Shown in pieces: positions 1 through 7,955 of a stretch of DNA of 16,466 nucleotides; within the stretch, counting starts at the first letter, position 1, and every line of letters begins with the position of its first letter. The DNA is from Flavobacteriales bacterium. GTDB lineage: Bacteria; Bacteroidota; Bacteroidia; Flavobacteriales_D; Crocinitomicaceae. The DNA lies in NCBI GenBank assembly GCA_009926905.1, contig RFNX01000406.1, positions 1 to 16,466 on the forward strand. The letters are read 5' to 3'. The notes under the pieces were generated by a model. The model made no database searches, was not told where the DNA came from, and saw nothing but the letters and a program-made list of their open reading frames with translations. Made by a program: the position numbers and the translations under genes.

Positions 1-32
1 ATCTTGAGTTCTATTAGGTTGTTTTCTTTCAT
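1..32 (-). CDS. 5' start of an unknown ORF, cut by the window edge
   Basis: On the minus strand an ATG at 32-30 opens a frame that stays open to the window edge and begins MKENNLIELK. It follows the last arm of the structured element at 48-205 by 15 nt, in an A/T-rich stretch typical of Bacteroidota ribosome-binding regions. Only ten codons are visible, so no family can be assigned. It is listed because its position directly after the paired element may matter: a retron reverse transcriptase gene would be expected just there, but any ordinary gene is equally possible on this evidence. Confidence 0.35.
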   Translation of the reverse strand, partial: MKENNLIELK

Positions 33-47
33 TGAATTTTTTAAAAA

Positions 48-205
48 AAGCCGTTGACGATTATCTTGATTGTTTTCTACTGTGAAGCTTTGCTTCACAG
101 TAGAATAGCCCTTCGTATATGTGGCTATTTTACTGTGTGGGTTGCAGGAACACAACCGCAAGTCTATTCTTTTAAATTCGACTCATAAGTTTCAATCAAC
201 GGCTT
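48..205 (-). ncRNA. Structured intergenic element, possible ncRNA (retron-like or MITE-like)
   Basis: A perfect 10-bp inverted repeat closes the element: aagccgttga read on the minus strand at 205-196 and tcaacggctt at 57-48. The 3' arm runs into seven T (49-43). Inside, in minus-strand order, are a small hairpin at 157-140 (ggttg/caacc), a 7-bp hairpin at 129-104 (aatagcc/ggctatt, 12-nt loop), and a perfect 14-bp hairpin at 105-75 with a 3-nt loop. Other pairings compete: 170-164 with 108-102, 199-193 with 72-66, and 137-131 with the 14-bp stem. The element begins 5 nt after the helicase stop codon and ends 15 nt before an ATG. Closing repeat, short hairpins, long hairpin and then an ORF is the order of a retron msr-msd region. 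A MITE or a leader/attenuator RNA are alternatives. No conserved sequence was recognised, so the identity is open. Confidence 0.4.
75..105. repeat. Perfect 14-bp hairpin with 3-nt loop
   Basis: The arms are 75-88 and 92-105, with loop ttt at 89-91 (plus strand). The arms ttctactgtgaagc and gcttcacagtagaa are exact reverse complements. No T-run follows on either strand, so it does not look like an intrinsic terminator. It is the longest hairpin inside the 48-205 element. It shares its last two bases (104-105) with the neighbouring aatagcc/ggctatt hairpin at 104-129, so the two could stack end to end. Confidence 0.85.
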
Positions 206-210
206 AAGTA

Positions 211-1275
211 TTAAAAAGGAATATCATCTATGTCTAAATCTTTTTCTGATTCCAACGTTGTAAATTTCTTTCTTTCAAAATTAAATTGTTCGTTCCATTG
301 TTTAAGTGGTTCAAGTTTCAACGAAGGAATTGTAAAATGGAACAAAAATCGGTCAATACAACCTGATCTGTTTTTGGCTAAAATCAAATCCAACTGCCCT
401 CTAGTAGATATGCCATCTTCATCTGTTGAGATTCCATAATATTCTGCTCGATATACAAAAAACACCTTGTCGGCATCTTGTTCAATTGATCCGCTGTCTC
501 TTAAGTCAGCTAATTGTGGGCGTTTGTCTCCGCCACGAGTCTCTACAGATCTACTTAATTGCGAAGTGGCAATCAAACAAATATTTAGTTCTTTCGCTAT
601 ATTTTTTAAGGTGCGACAAATGTAGCTAACTTCCAATTCTCGGTTGTGGCGGTAGCGATTTGTTGATAGCATTTGCAAATAATCAATCCCAATAACACGA
701 ACTCCTTTTTCTGAAACCATTTTCTCACAATAGCTTCTTAATGCAAACATGGAATCAAAAGTAGTTTCACAGACGGAAAGTTGCATAACTTCAAGATAAT
801 CAGTTACAAAATTTAACTTTGCGTTGTCGATTCTTCTTAAATCTTCAGGATCTTTAATAAATATGTCATAATCCAGAACATTAGAAATAATTCGATTTGA
901 AATTTGTGCAGCATTCAATTCTAGAGAAATAAGCAATACAGGTTCGCGCAAGGCAATTCTTCTAATTAAATCTATCAAAACAACTGTTTTTCCCATTCCG
1001 GGTCTTCCACCAAAAACAATAAACTCACCTGGACGAATACCACCAATACTTGCGTCTATGTTGTCCCATCCTGTTTTTATTGGTTGATATTGCTTTAACT
1101 GATCCGACACTAGGTAATCTTTGAAAACGGAATGAATGCTTTTCGTTTTAATAGGAATGTTTTCTGTTGCTTTTCTTTTCTCGATAATTTGCTCCAATTT
1201 ACTAAATAGGAATTCATCATCGTCATTACAAATAGTTGCTAATTCTCTTATTTTTTCTGCTAATTTACTTTTCAT
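211..1275 (-). CDS. Stand-alone DnaB-type (SF4) helicase domain protein with SSB-like C-terminal tip
   Basis: The 354-residue protein has the RecA-like C-terminal domain of DnaB but no DnaB N-terminal domain. Visible motifs are Walker A GGRPGMGKT (about residues 89-97), Walker B VIGIDYLQ (194-201), ATSQLSR (236-242), DSGSIEQDAD (260-269) and LILAKNRSG (297-305). Proteins of this fold hydrolyse ATP to move along single-stranded DNA, usually as hexamers. The first 70 or so residues are charged and probably helical. The protein ends DLDIDDIPF, nearly identical to the acidic tip of bacterial SSB, which docks repair and replication proteins. I chose ATG at 1275; a longer frame begins with TTG at 1293. 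Full replicative DnaB is about 450-500 residues, and the 126 nt upstream cannot hold the missing domain, so this is a paralogue or accessory helicase, not a broken dnaB. A 126-nt gap separates it from DUF3754. Confidence 0.85.
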   Translation of the reverse strand: MKSKLAEKIRELATICNDDDEFLFSKLEQIIEKRKATENIPIKTKSIHSVFKDYLVSDQLKQYQPIKTGWDNIDASIGGIRPGEFIVFGGRPGMGKTVVLIDLIRRIALREPVLLISLELNAAQISNRIISNVLDYDIFIKDPEDLRRIDNAKLNFVTDYLEVMQLSVCETTFDSMFALRSYCEKMVSEKGVRVIGIDYLQMLSTNRYRHNRELEVSYICRTLKNIAKELNICLIATSQLSRSVETRGGDKRPQLADLRDSGSIEQDADKVFFVYRAEYYGISTDEDGISTRGQLDLILAKNRSGCIDRFLFHFTIPSLKLEPLKQWNEQFNFERKKFTTLESEKDLDIDDIPF

Positions 1276-1401
1276 CGTGCTGTTGTTGCGCAAGTCATTT
1301 CAATTATAATACCAATTATTATTTCTAATAAAAACAGAAATTTTTGTTTTAAAAATGCATCAATTATTGATTTTTATGTAAAAATTTGATTGTTTTTTAC
1401 T

Positions 1402-2631
1402 TTAATCGTTTTTCGAGCTGAAAATCCCATCCCACAAATCATCGACTTTTGCATGGGCTTCAGACAACGGAACTACTGACCATTTCCCATTGGATTCTGT
1501 TCCTAAACCAATTTTTTTTAATTTGTAAAGTGCGTCTTCAATGTCGAAGTCAGATTTGATTTGAAATGTAGTAGCAAGCCAAGCTTCAATTTGTGCATCT
1601 AATTCTGATGATGTCAAAGGCTCAGAGCTTTTATTTAAAAAGGAATAAGCTAAAATTGTTTCTTTGATTTCTTCATCTTCGGAAGTGTCAACGAGTAATG
1701 GAAAAACCCCGCTGTTATTCCCTAAGTTTTTGAAATACAAACTGTCCGATAGCATTTTGGCAAACTTAATTTTCTTGCTGATATAATTGCTGTATTGTCG
1801 GAATAAATACATTCCTAAAACGCCAAGCGCTACCAAACCTTGAACGAGTGACGTTTTACTATTGTTCAAATTGAGGATTTCTCCTGTTTTATAGGCTGAG
1901 TAAATTGCAATAATTGGTGGAATGACTTTCGTACTTAATAAGGAAATTCCGCCAACCAATCCTGGAATCCAAAGTAATAATTTATCTTTCATCGACATGC
2001 GTGGTGTAGCATTCGGAAAGATGGTGTCCAAATCGTTTTGAGGAACTTTTTTGAATATTTTTAAAATAATTGTCCCCGGCGAAAAGGGTAATTTTTCCAG
2101 TTTAATAGATTGATTTTCAAAATGTTTTTGCTCTTTGTATCGAATGTAAATGAACACAAAATCGTAATATTCTAGTTCCACTTCCTTTTCCCAAAAGAAC
2201 CAATTTTTAACTTTTTCAGTGGTCTTATTTAAACCTCTTGCAAAAACTTTATACTCTTCAAAATCTTGGAAATTTATCTTTAATTCCAATCCTACTAAGT
2301 CAGAATTGTGAATTGCTGCGTCGATTACTTCTTGTTGAATTTGCTGGTAATTGGCATTTTCAAGTACTTTATGTAACGTTTTATTTAATACAGAAATGTT
2401 ACTTTTTGAATGGAATAATTGGCGGTCTTTTTCAGATTTATCAGGGTCAAAAGCAGCGTAATTCGACTTTATATTCTGGATTAAATGAAAACCCTCGTAG
2501 TGAAAATAATGTTCCAGAATCGAGAACAATTTTTTAAATGCAACGCTATCTTTCTCAGAAAAATGGTTGTCAGCTATTTGCTGTTCTAATAATATGTGTT
2601 TGTCAATCGGAAGGTAACGCTCAGTTTTCAT
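1402..2631 (-). CDS. DUF3754 (TMEM143-like) membrane protein
   Basis: The 409-residue protein matches my recollection of the DUF3754/TMEM143 family. Recognisable parts are an N-terminal helical region with Y(A)AFDPD near residues 58-64, a basic/acidic patch WFFWEKEVELEYYDF (144-158), the strand IILKIFKKVP (188-197) and two hydrophobic segments at roughly 217-246 and 261-280. A conserved tail segment reads SLYFKNLGNNSGVF (297-310), followed by an acidic EDEEIKETILAY stretch. The family has no established biochemical role. The two membrane segments suggest an inner-membrane protein with both ends on the same side. The ATG at 2631 lies 24 nt after the stop of the phosphatase gene, so the two are probably cotranscribed. 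The frame is complete and its composition resembles that of its neighbours. Confidence 0.8.
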   Translation of the reverse strand: MKTERYLPIDKHILLEQQIADNHFSEKDSVAFKKLFSILEHYFHYEGFHLIQNIKSNYAAFDPDKSEKDRQLFHSKSNISVLNKTLHKVLENANYQQIQQEVIDAAIHNSDLVGLELKINFQDFEEYKVFARGLNKTTEKVKNWFFWEKEVELEYYDFVFIYIRYKEQKHFENQSIKLEKLPFSPGTIILKIFKKVPQNDLDTIFPNATPRMSMKDKLLLWIPGLVGGISLLSTKVIPPIIAIYSAYKTGEILNLNNSKTSLVQGLVALGVLGMYLFRQYSNYISKKIKFAKMLSDSLYFKNLGNNSGVFPLLVDTSEDEEIKETILAYSFLNKSSEPLTSSELDAQIEAWLATTFQIKSDFDIEDALYKLKKIGLGTESNGKWSVVPLSEAHAKVDDLWDGIFSSKND

Positions 2632-2655
2632 AAAAGATCAATCAAAAATCTAGCA

Positions 2656-3600
2656 TTATTTTCCAATAAATAATTCGTCCATCACTTCTCCCTTGGAACT
2701 CGGCATGTTGAATTTCATCAGAAACGCAATCGTTTTACTAATGTCAATTAACTCGCGTTCTTTGGTAACGACAACTCCTTTTTTGAAATCTGGACCCATT
2801 GCCAAAAGTGAAATGTGCGTGCATCCTTCGCATTTATCGCCGTGGTTTACAAATCCATCTTTGTGTCCATCTAAATGTCGTCCGTGGTCGTTGGTGATGA
2901 ACAAGGTCGTTTTGTCTTTGAACTTTGGATTTCCTTGAATGTATTGCCATAAATTGTAAACAATCGTATCACATTTTTGCAATGAAGCTAAATATTGATC
3001 CCAATTATTTGCATGTCCGTAGGAGTCAACAGCCAATAAATTTACAAGCATCAAATGAGGAGTTTTTCCATTCAGCAATTCGTAAACTTTATTTGTCGTT
3101 TGAAGGTCTCCAGCATATTCAGTACTTTGACCGTTTACTCCACAATAAGTTATTGGCATATAACAATTCCACCAATCCTTGTCAGAAGTATTTCCTAAAA
3201 CTTCCAATTTTCCTTTACTAGCAACAACATAAACATCCGATTTATCTCTGTTTTTTTCTTTGATGTAATATTGAAAAATCGAAGGATTATCGGGTAATTT
3301 TTTTCCGGCATTCGAAATGGATTGATAGACGCCAGTTGTCATAGCGGTGTGACCTGAAATCGTAAATGTTGGACCGTTGTTTCGGAAATTGGTGTAAAGA
3401 ACGCCTTCTTTCACTAAACTTTTCCCCATGTTTGGAATGTATTTACAAGTACTGTCGCCAAAAGTTTCGGTATAGCGCGGCCCGTCAATTACAACAATAA
3501 TGGTGTATTCCGATTTAAATTCTTGAGAATAAACACTTTTCGAGCTAAAAAAAGCTAAGAAAAGCGCAAAAATATAGTTGAGTTGAAATCTATTTTTCAT
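2656..3600 (-). CDS. Exported alkaline-phosphatase-superfamily hydrolase (phosphodiesterase/sulfatase-like)
   Basis: This 314-residue protein begins MKNRFQLNYIFALFLAFF and ends its leader at ..VYSQ, a clear Sec signal peptide. That is why I chose ATG 3600 over ATG 3606 or TTG 3621. The mature part has alkaline-phosphatase-superfamily metal ligands in order: D39 in VVIDG, a likely nucleophile T80 in PTFTISGHT, D192 and H196 in DSYGH, D238 and H239 in TNDHG, and H262. The PTxTxxxH arrangement resembles nucleotide pyrophosphatase/phosphodiesterase-type members, which use a Thr nucleophile and two zinc ions. It should therefore act outside the cytoplasm on a phosphate or sulfate ester; the substrate cannot be told from sequence. 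Two Cys pairs may form disulfides. It lies 69 nt after hemF and 24 nt before DUF3754. Confidence 0.85.
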   Translation of the reverse strand: MKNRFQLNYIFALFLAFFSSKSVYSQEFKSEYTIIVVIDGPRYTETFGDSTCKYIPNMGKSLVKEGVLYTNFRNNGPTFTISGHTAMTTGVYQSISNAGKKLPDNPSIFQYYIKEKNRDKSDVYVVASKGKLEVLGNTSDKDWWNCYMPITYCGVNGQSTEYAGDLQTTNKVYELLNGKTPHLMLVNLLAVDSYGHANNWDQYLASLQKCDTIVYNLWQYIQGNPKFKDKTTLFITNDHGRHLDGHKDGFVNHGDKCEGCTHISLLAMGPDFKKGVVVTKERELIDISKTIAFLMKFNMPSSKGEVMDELFIGK

Positions 3601-3669
3601 CAGCATTGAATTGGGCTGCAATTTACGAGAATTTTAGCAAAGCGTTGTTATGGTCGAAAACTATCGTTT

Positions 3670-4562
3670 TTAAACCCAATCAATCGTAGAGCGCAAAATA
3701 GTTAAGGTTTTTTCTTCTTCAGAATCTGTTTTCGGAACGTAATTGTATTCCCATTTTGCCATCGGTGGCATACTCATTAAAATGGATTCCGTTCTTCCTC
3801 CTGAATAAATACCGAATTTTGTTCCGCGGTCATGCAAAAGGTTGAATTCAACGTAACGACCTCTTCTGACTGATTGCCAAGCGAGTTCATTTTCTGTTGG
3901 TTCTGTAATTTCTGCTAATTCAACTTGCTGACCATAAAGTATTGGAAATAATTCACCTAAAGCGATACAGAATTCGAAAATTGTTCTTTAGTCAAACCGC
4001 ATTTTTCGTCCAAATGATCGAAGAAAATTCCGCCAATTCCACGAGATTCTCCACGATGAGGTAAGTGAAAATAAGTATCAGCCCACGGTTTGAATTTGGT
4101 GTAAAAGTCAGGATTAAATTTATCGCAAGTTGCTTTCAATCCTTCATGGAACAAACGAGCTGCAGTTTCGTCAACGTAATGTGGTGTCAAGTCAATTCCT
4201 CCTCCAAACCAATAAGTTCCATTGTCCAATTCAAAATAACGCACATTCATATGAATAATCGGATGACGCGGGTGAATAGGGTGGAGCACAATCGAAACAC
4301 CAGAAGCAAAAAAGGAATTCCCTTCCATGTTAAGTTGCTTTTTCATCGCTTCACTTACAGGTCCATGAACAGCAGAAAATGCAACACCGCCTTTTTCTAA
4401 AACATTACCATTAGTAATTGTACGTGTAAAACCACCTCCACCGTCTTCGCGTTCCCAAGCATCTTCTTGGAATTTAGCTTTTACATCAATTACTTCTAAA
4501 GCATCGCAAATGTGCAATTGAAGTGCTCGGTATCGTTCTTGAATTAGTTTGCTATCAATCAT
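3670..4562 (-). CDS. hemF: Oxygen-dependent coproporphyrinogen III oxidase, interrupted by a frameshift
   Basis: HemF converts coproporphyrinogen III to protoporphyrinogen IX in the cytoplasm using oxygen, late in heme synthesis. The family signature is plain: HPRHPIIHMNVRYFE (about 97-111), WFGGGIDLTPHY (118-129) and HRGESRGIGGIFFDH. The first frame stops at 3957-3959 after about 201 residues. The rest continues in the next frame from about 3960 to the stop at 3670-3672: GELFPILYG, RRGRYVEFNLLHDRGTKFG, GGRTESILMSMPP. Restoring one A to the run at 3977-3980 (a T on the coding strand) joins the parts into about 297 residues, the normal length. The break is most likely a sequencing or assembly error. 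The start ATG directly abuts the stop codon of the preceding LysM gene (TAAATG), suggesting translational coupling. Confidence 0.93.
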
Positions 4563-6311
4563 TTATTCTGCTTTGGATTCGAAGTCTTGGAATTTTAAGA
4601 TATATCCTGCTTCATTTTGAATGCCGTTTCCTTTGCCAAATTGATTCAATTTATACGTGCTAATCAAACCTTTATTCATTGGTATATCTAAGAAAAATCC
4701 TGAACAAACATTCAAAACGACGTCGTAACCCAAGCAAGCCATTTTGGTTAAATCAGCTGAATAATTTCTTCTGTAAAGCTTGTGGAAACTACTCATCGTT
4801 TCGCTTTTCAAGTCAAAAAAAGTGGGTGAAGCATAAGAAAACTGGTATTTATTAGCAATGATTCCGTTCACTTCTTTCCAATCTGCCCATTCTTTTAAGC
4901 CAAAAACACTGATGTTTGGCAATGTTTTATAGCGGTCGAGTAATTTGGTGACTTTGTCTTTGTCCGTGGAAAGAAAAACGACCATTGTTTGCGGACTTAA
5001 ATTCTCAAAAGTCTTGTAATTGTTCCAATCGGCTTCGATGATTTTCGGACGGGAACTTTTCAACGGTAATTCACGGAAATTGCTCAAAAACAATTGATAC
5101 ATCCAATCTTCTTCTGGTTTGCTTCCTTTTACTAATACAATTTGTTGATTTTCGTGCGTTTGATAAATGTGTTTTGCTAAATTCTTAATCAGTAACTCAT
5201 TATCGGTGTTCATTGAGTAAACAAAGCGATTTCCTTCTAAAATTTTGCTTGGTAGATTGACACTTAAAACGCATCTCACTTTATTATTTTTCGCCCAAAG
5301 TGCCACTGTTTCTGCTTCGGGATTTTGAAGTGGAGCAAAAATCAAATCCATGTTTTTAAACTCAGGTTTTGCCAATTGTTGAGAAACAGTTTCAGATTTA
5401 GCTTGGTAATCGTAGACGTAAAAATTAGCCTGTAATCCCAATTTTCTCAAAGAATCAACTGCCAAATTTGCACCCATGTAATACTCAAGAGCGGCGTTGG
5501 AAACTGCTTTATTGAAAGTCGCTGTAGAATCTAAATTGAAAGGTAAAAACAAAGCGATGTTATAACTGTCTTTTTTAGGAAAAGATAGCAATGAATCTTT
5601 TGAAACCTTGTCTTTTGGTGGGACAGGACGAATTGCAACTTGCGCCACTTTTTCTTTTTTCAATGGAATTTTAATCACTTGTCCCGGTTGAATTTTATTG
5701 GAATTCAAATTGTTAGCACTTCGTAGATCTTCCAATGGAACCATAAATCGCTTTGAAATCGAATACATCGTTTCACTTGGTAAAACGGTATGAGTAATGA
5801 TTGAATCTTTAAAAGAAACTTCATATTTTGCTTTCACTTCATCACTCGGTGCTGGAATATCGCGTTGATTTTCTTCCACACTCACGCTCAATAAATCCAC
5901 TTGAATGCGTGGAATGGCATTTTCAACTTTCAAGCGTTGACCAACTTTCAATCCTGTTTCAGCTCCTGGATTTTTTGCAATGATTGAATCCACAGGTACA
6001 GCGTACATTTTCGAAATCGCATATAAAGTTTCTTGTTTTTGAACCGTGTGTAAAATTGTTTTTTCTATTGCTGGAATCAAAATCAGTTGACCATCGTTTA
6101 AACCGCGCTCAATTCCTGGGTTCGCATTCAAAATGTCTTCCGCAGGACAATTGTACATTTGTTGCAAACCGAACAAACTATTGCCTTCTACAACCGTGTG
6201 ATTGTAAAATTTCTTTCCGTTTTTCACGGTCACAACAGCATATTTCTGTGCAAAAGTGAATTGAAAAAATCCACAAAAAATAACAAGTAAAAAAAGCAGT
6301 TTGCGATTCAT
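4563..6311 (-). CDS. Secreted protein with three LysM domains and a PBP1-like ligand-binding domain
   Basis: The 582-residue protein starts at ATG 6311 with a signal peptide, MNRKLLFLLVIFCGFFQF..AQ. A TTG 24 nt upstream gives a longer frame but would spoil the signal peptide and overlap guaA. LysM domains lie at roughly 37-81 (HTVVEGNSLFGLQQMY), 87-129 (HTVQKQETLYAISKMY) and 174-217 (HTVLPSETMYSISKRF). A domain of about 330 residues follows, resembling type I periplasmic binding proteins of amino-acid ABC transporters: YNIALFLPFN near 258 and AALEYYMGANLAVDSL further on. LysM modules bind the N-acetylglucosamine part of peptidoglycan, so this is probably a periplasmic or outer-membrane-facing protein anchored on the wall. 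No partner permease is present, so a transport role is doubtful. It starts 10 nt after the guaA stop codon and abuts hemF. Confidence 0.85.
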   Translation of the reverse strand: MNRKLLFLLVIFCGFFQFTFAQKYAVVTVKNGKKFYNHTVVEGNSLFGLQQMYNCPAEDILNANPGIERGLNDGQLILIPAIEKTILHTVQKQETLYAISKMYAVPVDSIIAKNPGAETGLKVGQRLKVENAIPRIQVDLLSVSVEENQRDIPAPSDEVKAKYEVSFKDSIITHTVLPSETMYSISKRFMVPLEDLRSANNLNSNKIQPGQVIKIPLKKEKVAQVAIRPVPPKDKVSKDSLLSFPKKDSYNIALFLPFNLDSTATFNKAVSNAALEYYMGANLAVDSLRKLGLQANFYVYDYQAKSETVSQQLAKPEFKNMDLIFAPLQNPEAETVALWAKNNKVRCVLSVNLPSKILEGNRFVYSMNTDNELLIKNLAKHIYQTHENQQIVLVKGSKPEEDWMYQLFLSNFRELPLKSSRPKIIEADWNNYKTFENLSPQTMVVFLSTDKDKVTKLLDRYKTLPNISVFGLKEWADWKEVNGIIANKYQFSYASPTFFDLKSETMSSFHKLYRRNYSADLTKMACLGYDVVLNVCSGFFLDIPMNKGLISTYKLNQFGKGNGIQNEAGYILKFQDFESKAE

Positions 6312-6321
6312 AAGATTTATA

Positions 6322-7854
6322 TTATTCCCATTCAATTGTTGCAGGTGGTTTGGAGCTGATGTCGTACGTTACGCGATTGATTCCTCGCACTTGATTGATA
6401 ATTCTATTCGATATTTTTGCTAAAAATTCATAAGGTAAATGGCACCAATCTGCCGTCATTCCATCGGTAGAAGTCACAGCGCGTAAAGCAACTGCATTTT
6501 CATACGTGCGTTCGTCGCCCATGACCCCAACAGATTGAATAGGAAGGAAAATCGCTCCCGCTTGCCAAACGTCATTGTACAATCCATCTTCTTTCAAACC
6601 GTCGATAAACAATGCGTCAACCTCTTGCAAAATGCGTACCTTTTCTTCAGTTACTTCGCCCAAAATTCGGATTCCTAATCCTGGACCTGGGAACGGATGT
6701 CTTCCTAAAATGCGCTCATCAATTTGTAACGAACGACCAATGCGACGCACTTCATCTTTGAATAATAATCGCAACGGTTCCACTACTTGCAATTTCATAT
6801 AATCAGGCAATCCACCCACATTGTGATGTGATTTAATAGTTTGTGAAGGTCCACCAGTTGCAGAAACTGACTCAATCACATCTGGATAAATCGTTCCTTG
6901 TCCGAGCCATTTTGCACCTTCTACTTTTTTCGATTCTTCGTCAAAAACGTCCACAAACACTTTACCGATAGCTTTGCGTTTCAATTCTGGATCTGTCAAT
7001 CCTTTTAATGCTTCATAGAATTTATCAGCTGCATTCACACCTTTTACATTCAAGCCCATTCCTTGATACGACTCCAAAACGGATGCATATTCATTCTTAC
7101 GTAACAAGCCATTGTCCACGAAAATACAATGTAAATTTGAGCCAATTGCTTTGTGTAATAAAACGGCAGCAACGGAAGAATCCACTCCGCCTGATAAACC
7201 TAAAATCACTTTATCGTCGCCTAATTGTACTTGCAAATTTTTAGTTGTTTCATCTACAAATGAATCGGGAGTCCAATCTCCCGCGCAACCACATATCGTA
7301 CGAACGAAATTTTTCAATAAAATCGCGCCTTCCGATGAATGGTAAACTTCTGGGTGAAATTGAATTCCGAAAGTCGTTTCACCTTCAATGGCATAACCAG
7401 CCACTTCAACATCGTGGGTACTTGCAATGATTTTATAATTACTCGGAATTTTTTTAATGGTATCTCCATGCGACATCCAAACTTGTGAACCCGTTGTCAT
7501 TCCCTTGGTCAAAATGTTATTTTCGTCCACAAATGTCAAATGCGCTCTTCCGTACTCGCGTGTATTAGAAGGTAACACTTCTCCACCAAAATGATGCGAC
7601 AAATACTGTGCACCAAAACAAACTCCCAGCAAAGGCATTTTTCCTTTGATTGCTGATAAATCTGGACGTGGTGACGTTTTATCTCTCACCGAAAATGGAC
7701 TTCCAGAAAGAATCACACCTTTCACGTTCATACCAATTTCAGGAATTTTGTTCCAAGGGTGGATTTCACAATAAACGTTTTGTTCACGTATCCTTCTGGC
7801 AATCAATTGGGTATATTGTGAACCGAAATCTAAAATTAAAATCATTTCATGCAT
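6322..7854 (-). CDS. guaA: GMP synthase (glutamine-hydrolysing)
   Basis: GuaA aminates XMP to GMP with glutamine and ATP, in the cytoplasm, at the last step of guanine nucleotide synthesis. From ATG 7854 the protein is 510 residues, the usual length. Class I glutamine amidotransferase domain: LILDFGSQYTQLIARR near the N-terminus, nucleophile C79 in GVCFGAQYL, and H167/E169 in IQFHPE. ATP-pyrophosphatase domain: SGGVDSS at 221-227. The dimerisation domain ends DISSKPPATIEWE, the standard C-terminus. Longer starts at 7899 and a shorter one at 7845 exist; 7854 (MHEMILILDFG) fits family N-termini best. It heads the minus-strand block and faces a REP-rich spacer. A TAnnTTTG box sits only 5 nt upstream of the chosen ATG. 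Confidence 0.97.
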   Translation of the reverse strand: MHEMILILDFGSQYTQLIARRIREQNVYCEIHPWNKIPEIGMNVKGVILSGSPFSVRDKTSPRPDLSAIKGKMPLLGVCFGAQYLSHHFGGEVLPSNTREYGRAHLTFVDENNILTKGMTTGSQVWMSHGDTIKKIPSNYKIIASTHDVEVAGYAIEGETTFGIQFHPEVYHSSEGAILLKNFVRTICGCAGDWTPDSFVDETTKNLQVQLGDDKVILGLSGGVDSSVAAVLLHKAIGSNLHCIFVDNGLLRKNEYASVLESYQGMGLNVKGVNAADKFYEALKGLTDPELKRKAIGKVFVDVFDEESKKVEGAKWLGQGTIYPDVIESVSATGGPSQTIKSHHNVGGLPDYMKLQVVEPLRLLFKDEVRRIGRSLQIDERILGRHPFPGPGLGIRILGEVTEEKVRILQEVDALFIDGLKEDGLYNDVWQAGAIFLPIQSVGVMGDERTYENAVALRAVTSTDGMTADWCHLPYEFLAKISNRIINQVRGINRVTYDISSKPPATIEWE

Positions 7855-7859
7855 GGGAA

Positions 7860-7867
7860 CAAAGATA
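7860..7867 (-). promoter_or_regulatory. Possible -7 box upstream of guaA
   Basis: TATCTTTG on the minus strand matches the Bacteroidota -7 consensus TAnnTTTG. It ends 5 nt before the chosen guaA ATG, so transcription from it would give a leaderless message or one starting at the ATG 9 nt further in. I see no TTG -33 element at the expected distance of about 19 nt, so this may be a chance match. Confidence 0.3.
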
Positions 7868-7955
7868 ATTCGATTCGATTGCTTTTGACGATTTTTCATT
7901 TCATATTATTGAACAATCAATGTTAACAATAACAATTTTTTGGAATTTGATAATG

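Noticed and set aside
75..105. The 14-bp hairpin as an intrinsic terminator of the helicase gene
   Set aside because: No T-run follows the stem on either strand; the T-run belongs to the distal arm of the closing repeat at 57-43.
211..1293. The helicase as a truncated or frameshifted replicative dnaB
   Set aside because: The frame begins cleanly and the upstream 126 nt is too short for the DnaB N-terminal domain in any frame; the next gene begins immediately beyond.
1321..1400. AT-rich palindrome (atcaa/ttgat) between DUF3754 and the helicase as an operator or terminator
   Set aside because: It has only a 5-bp A/T stem in very AT-rich sequence, expected by chance.
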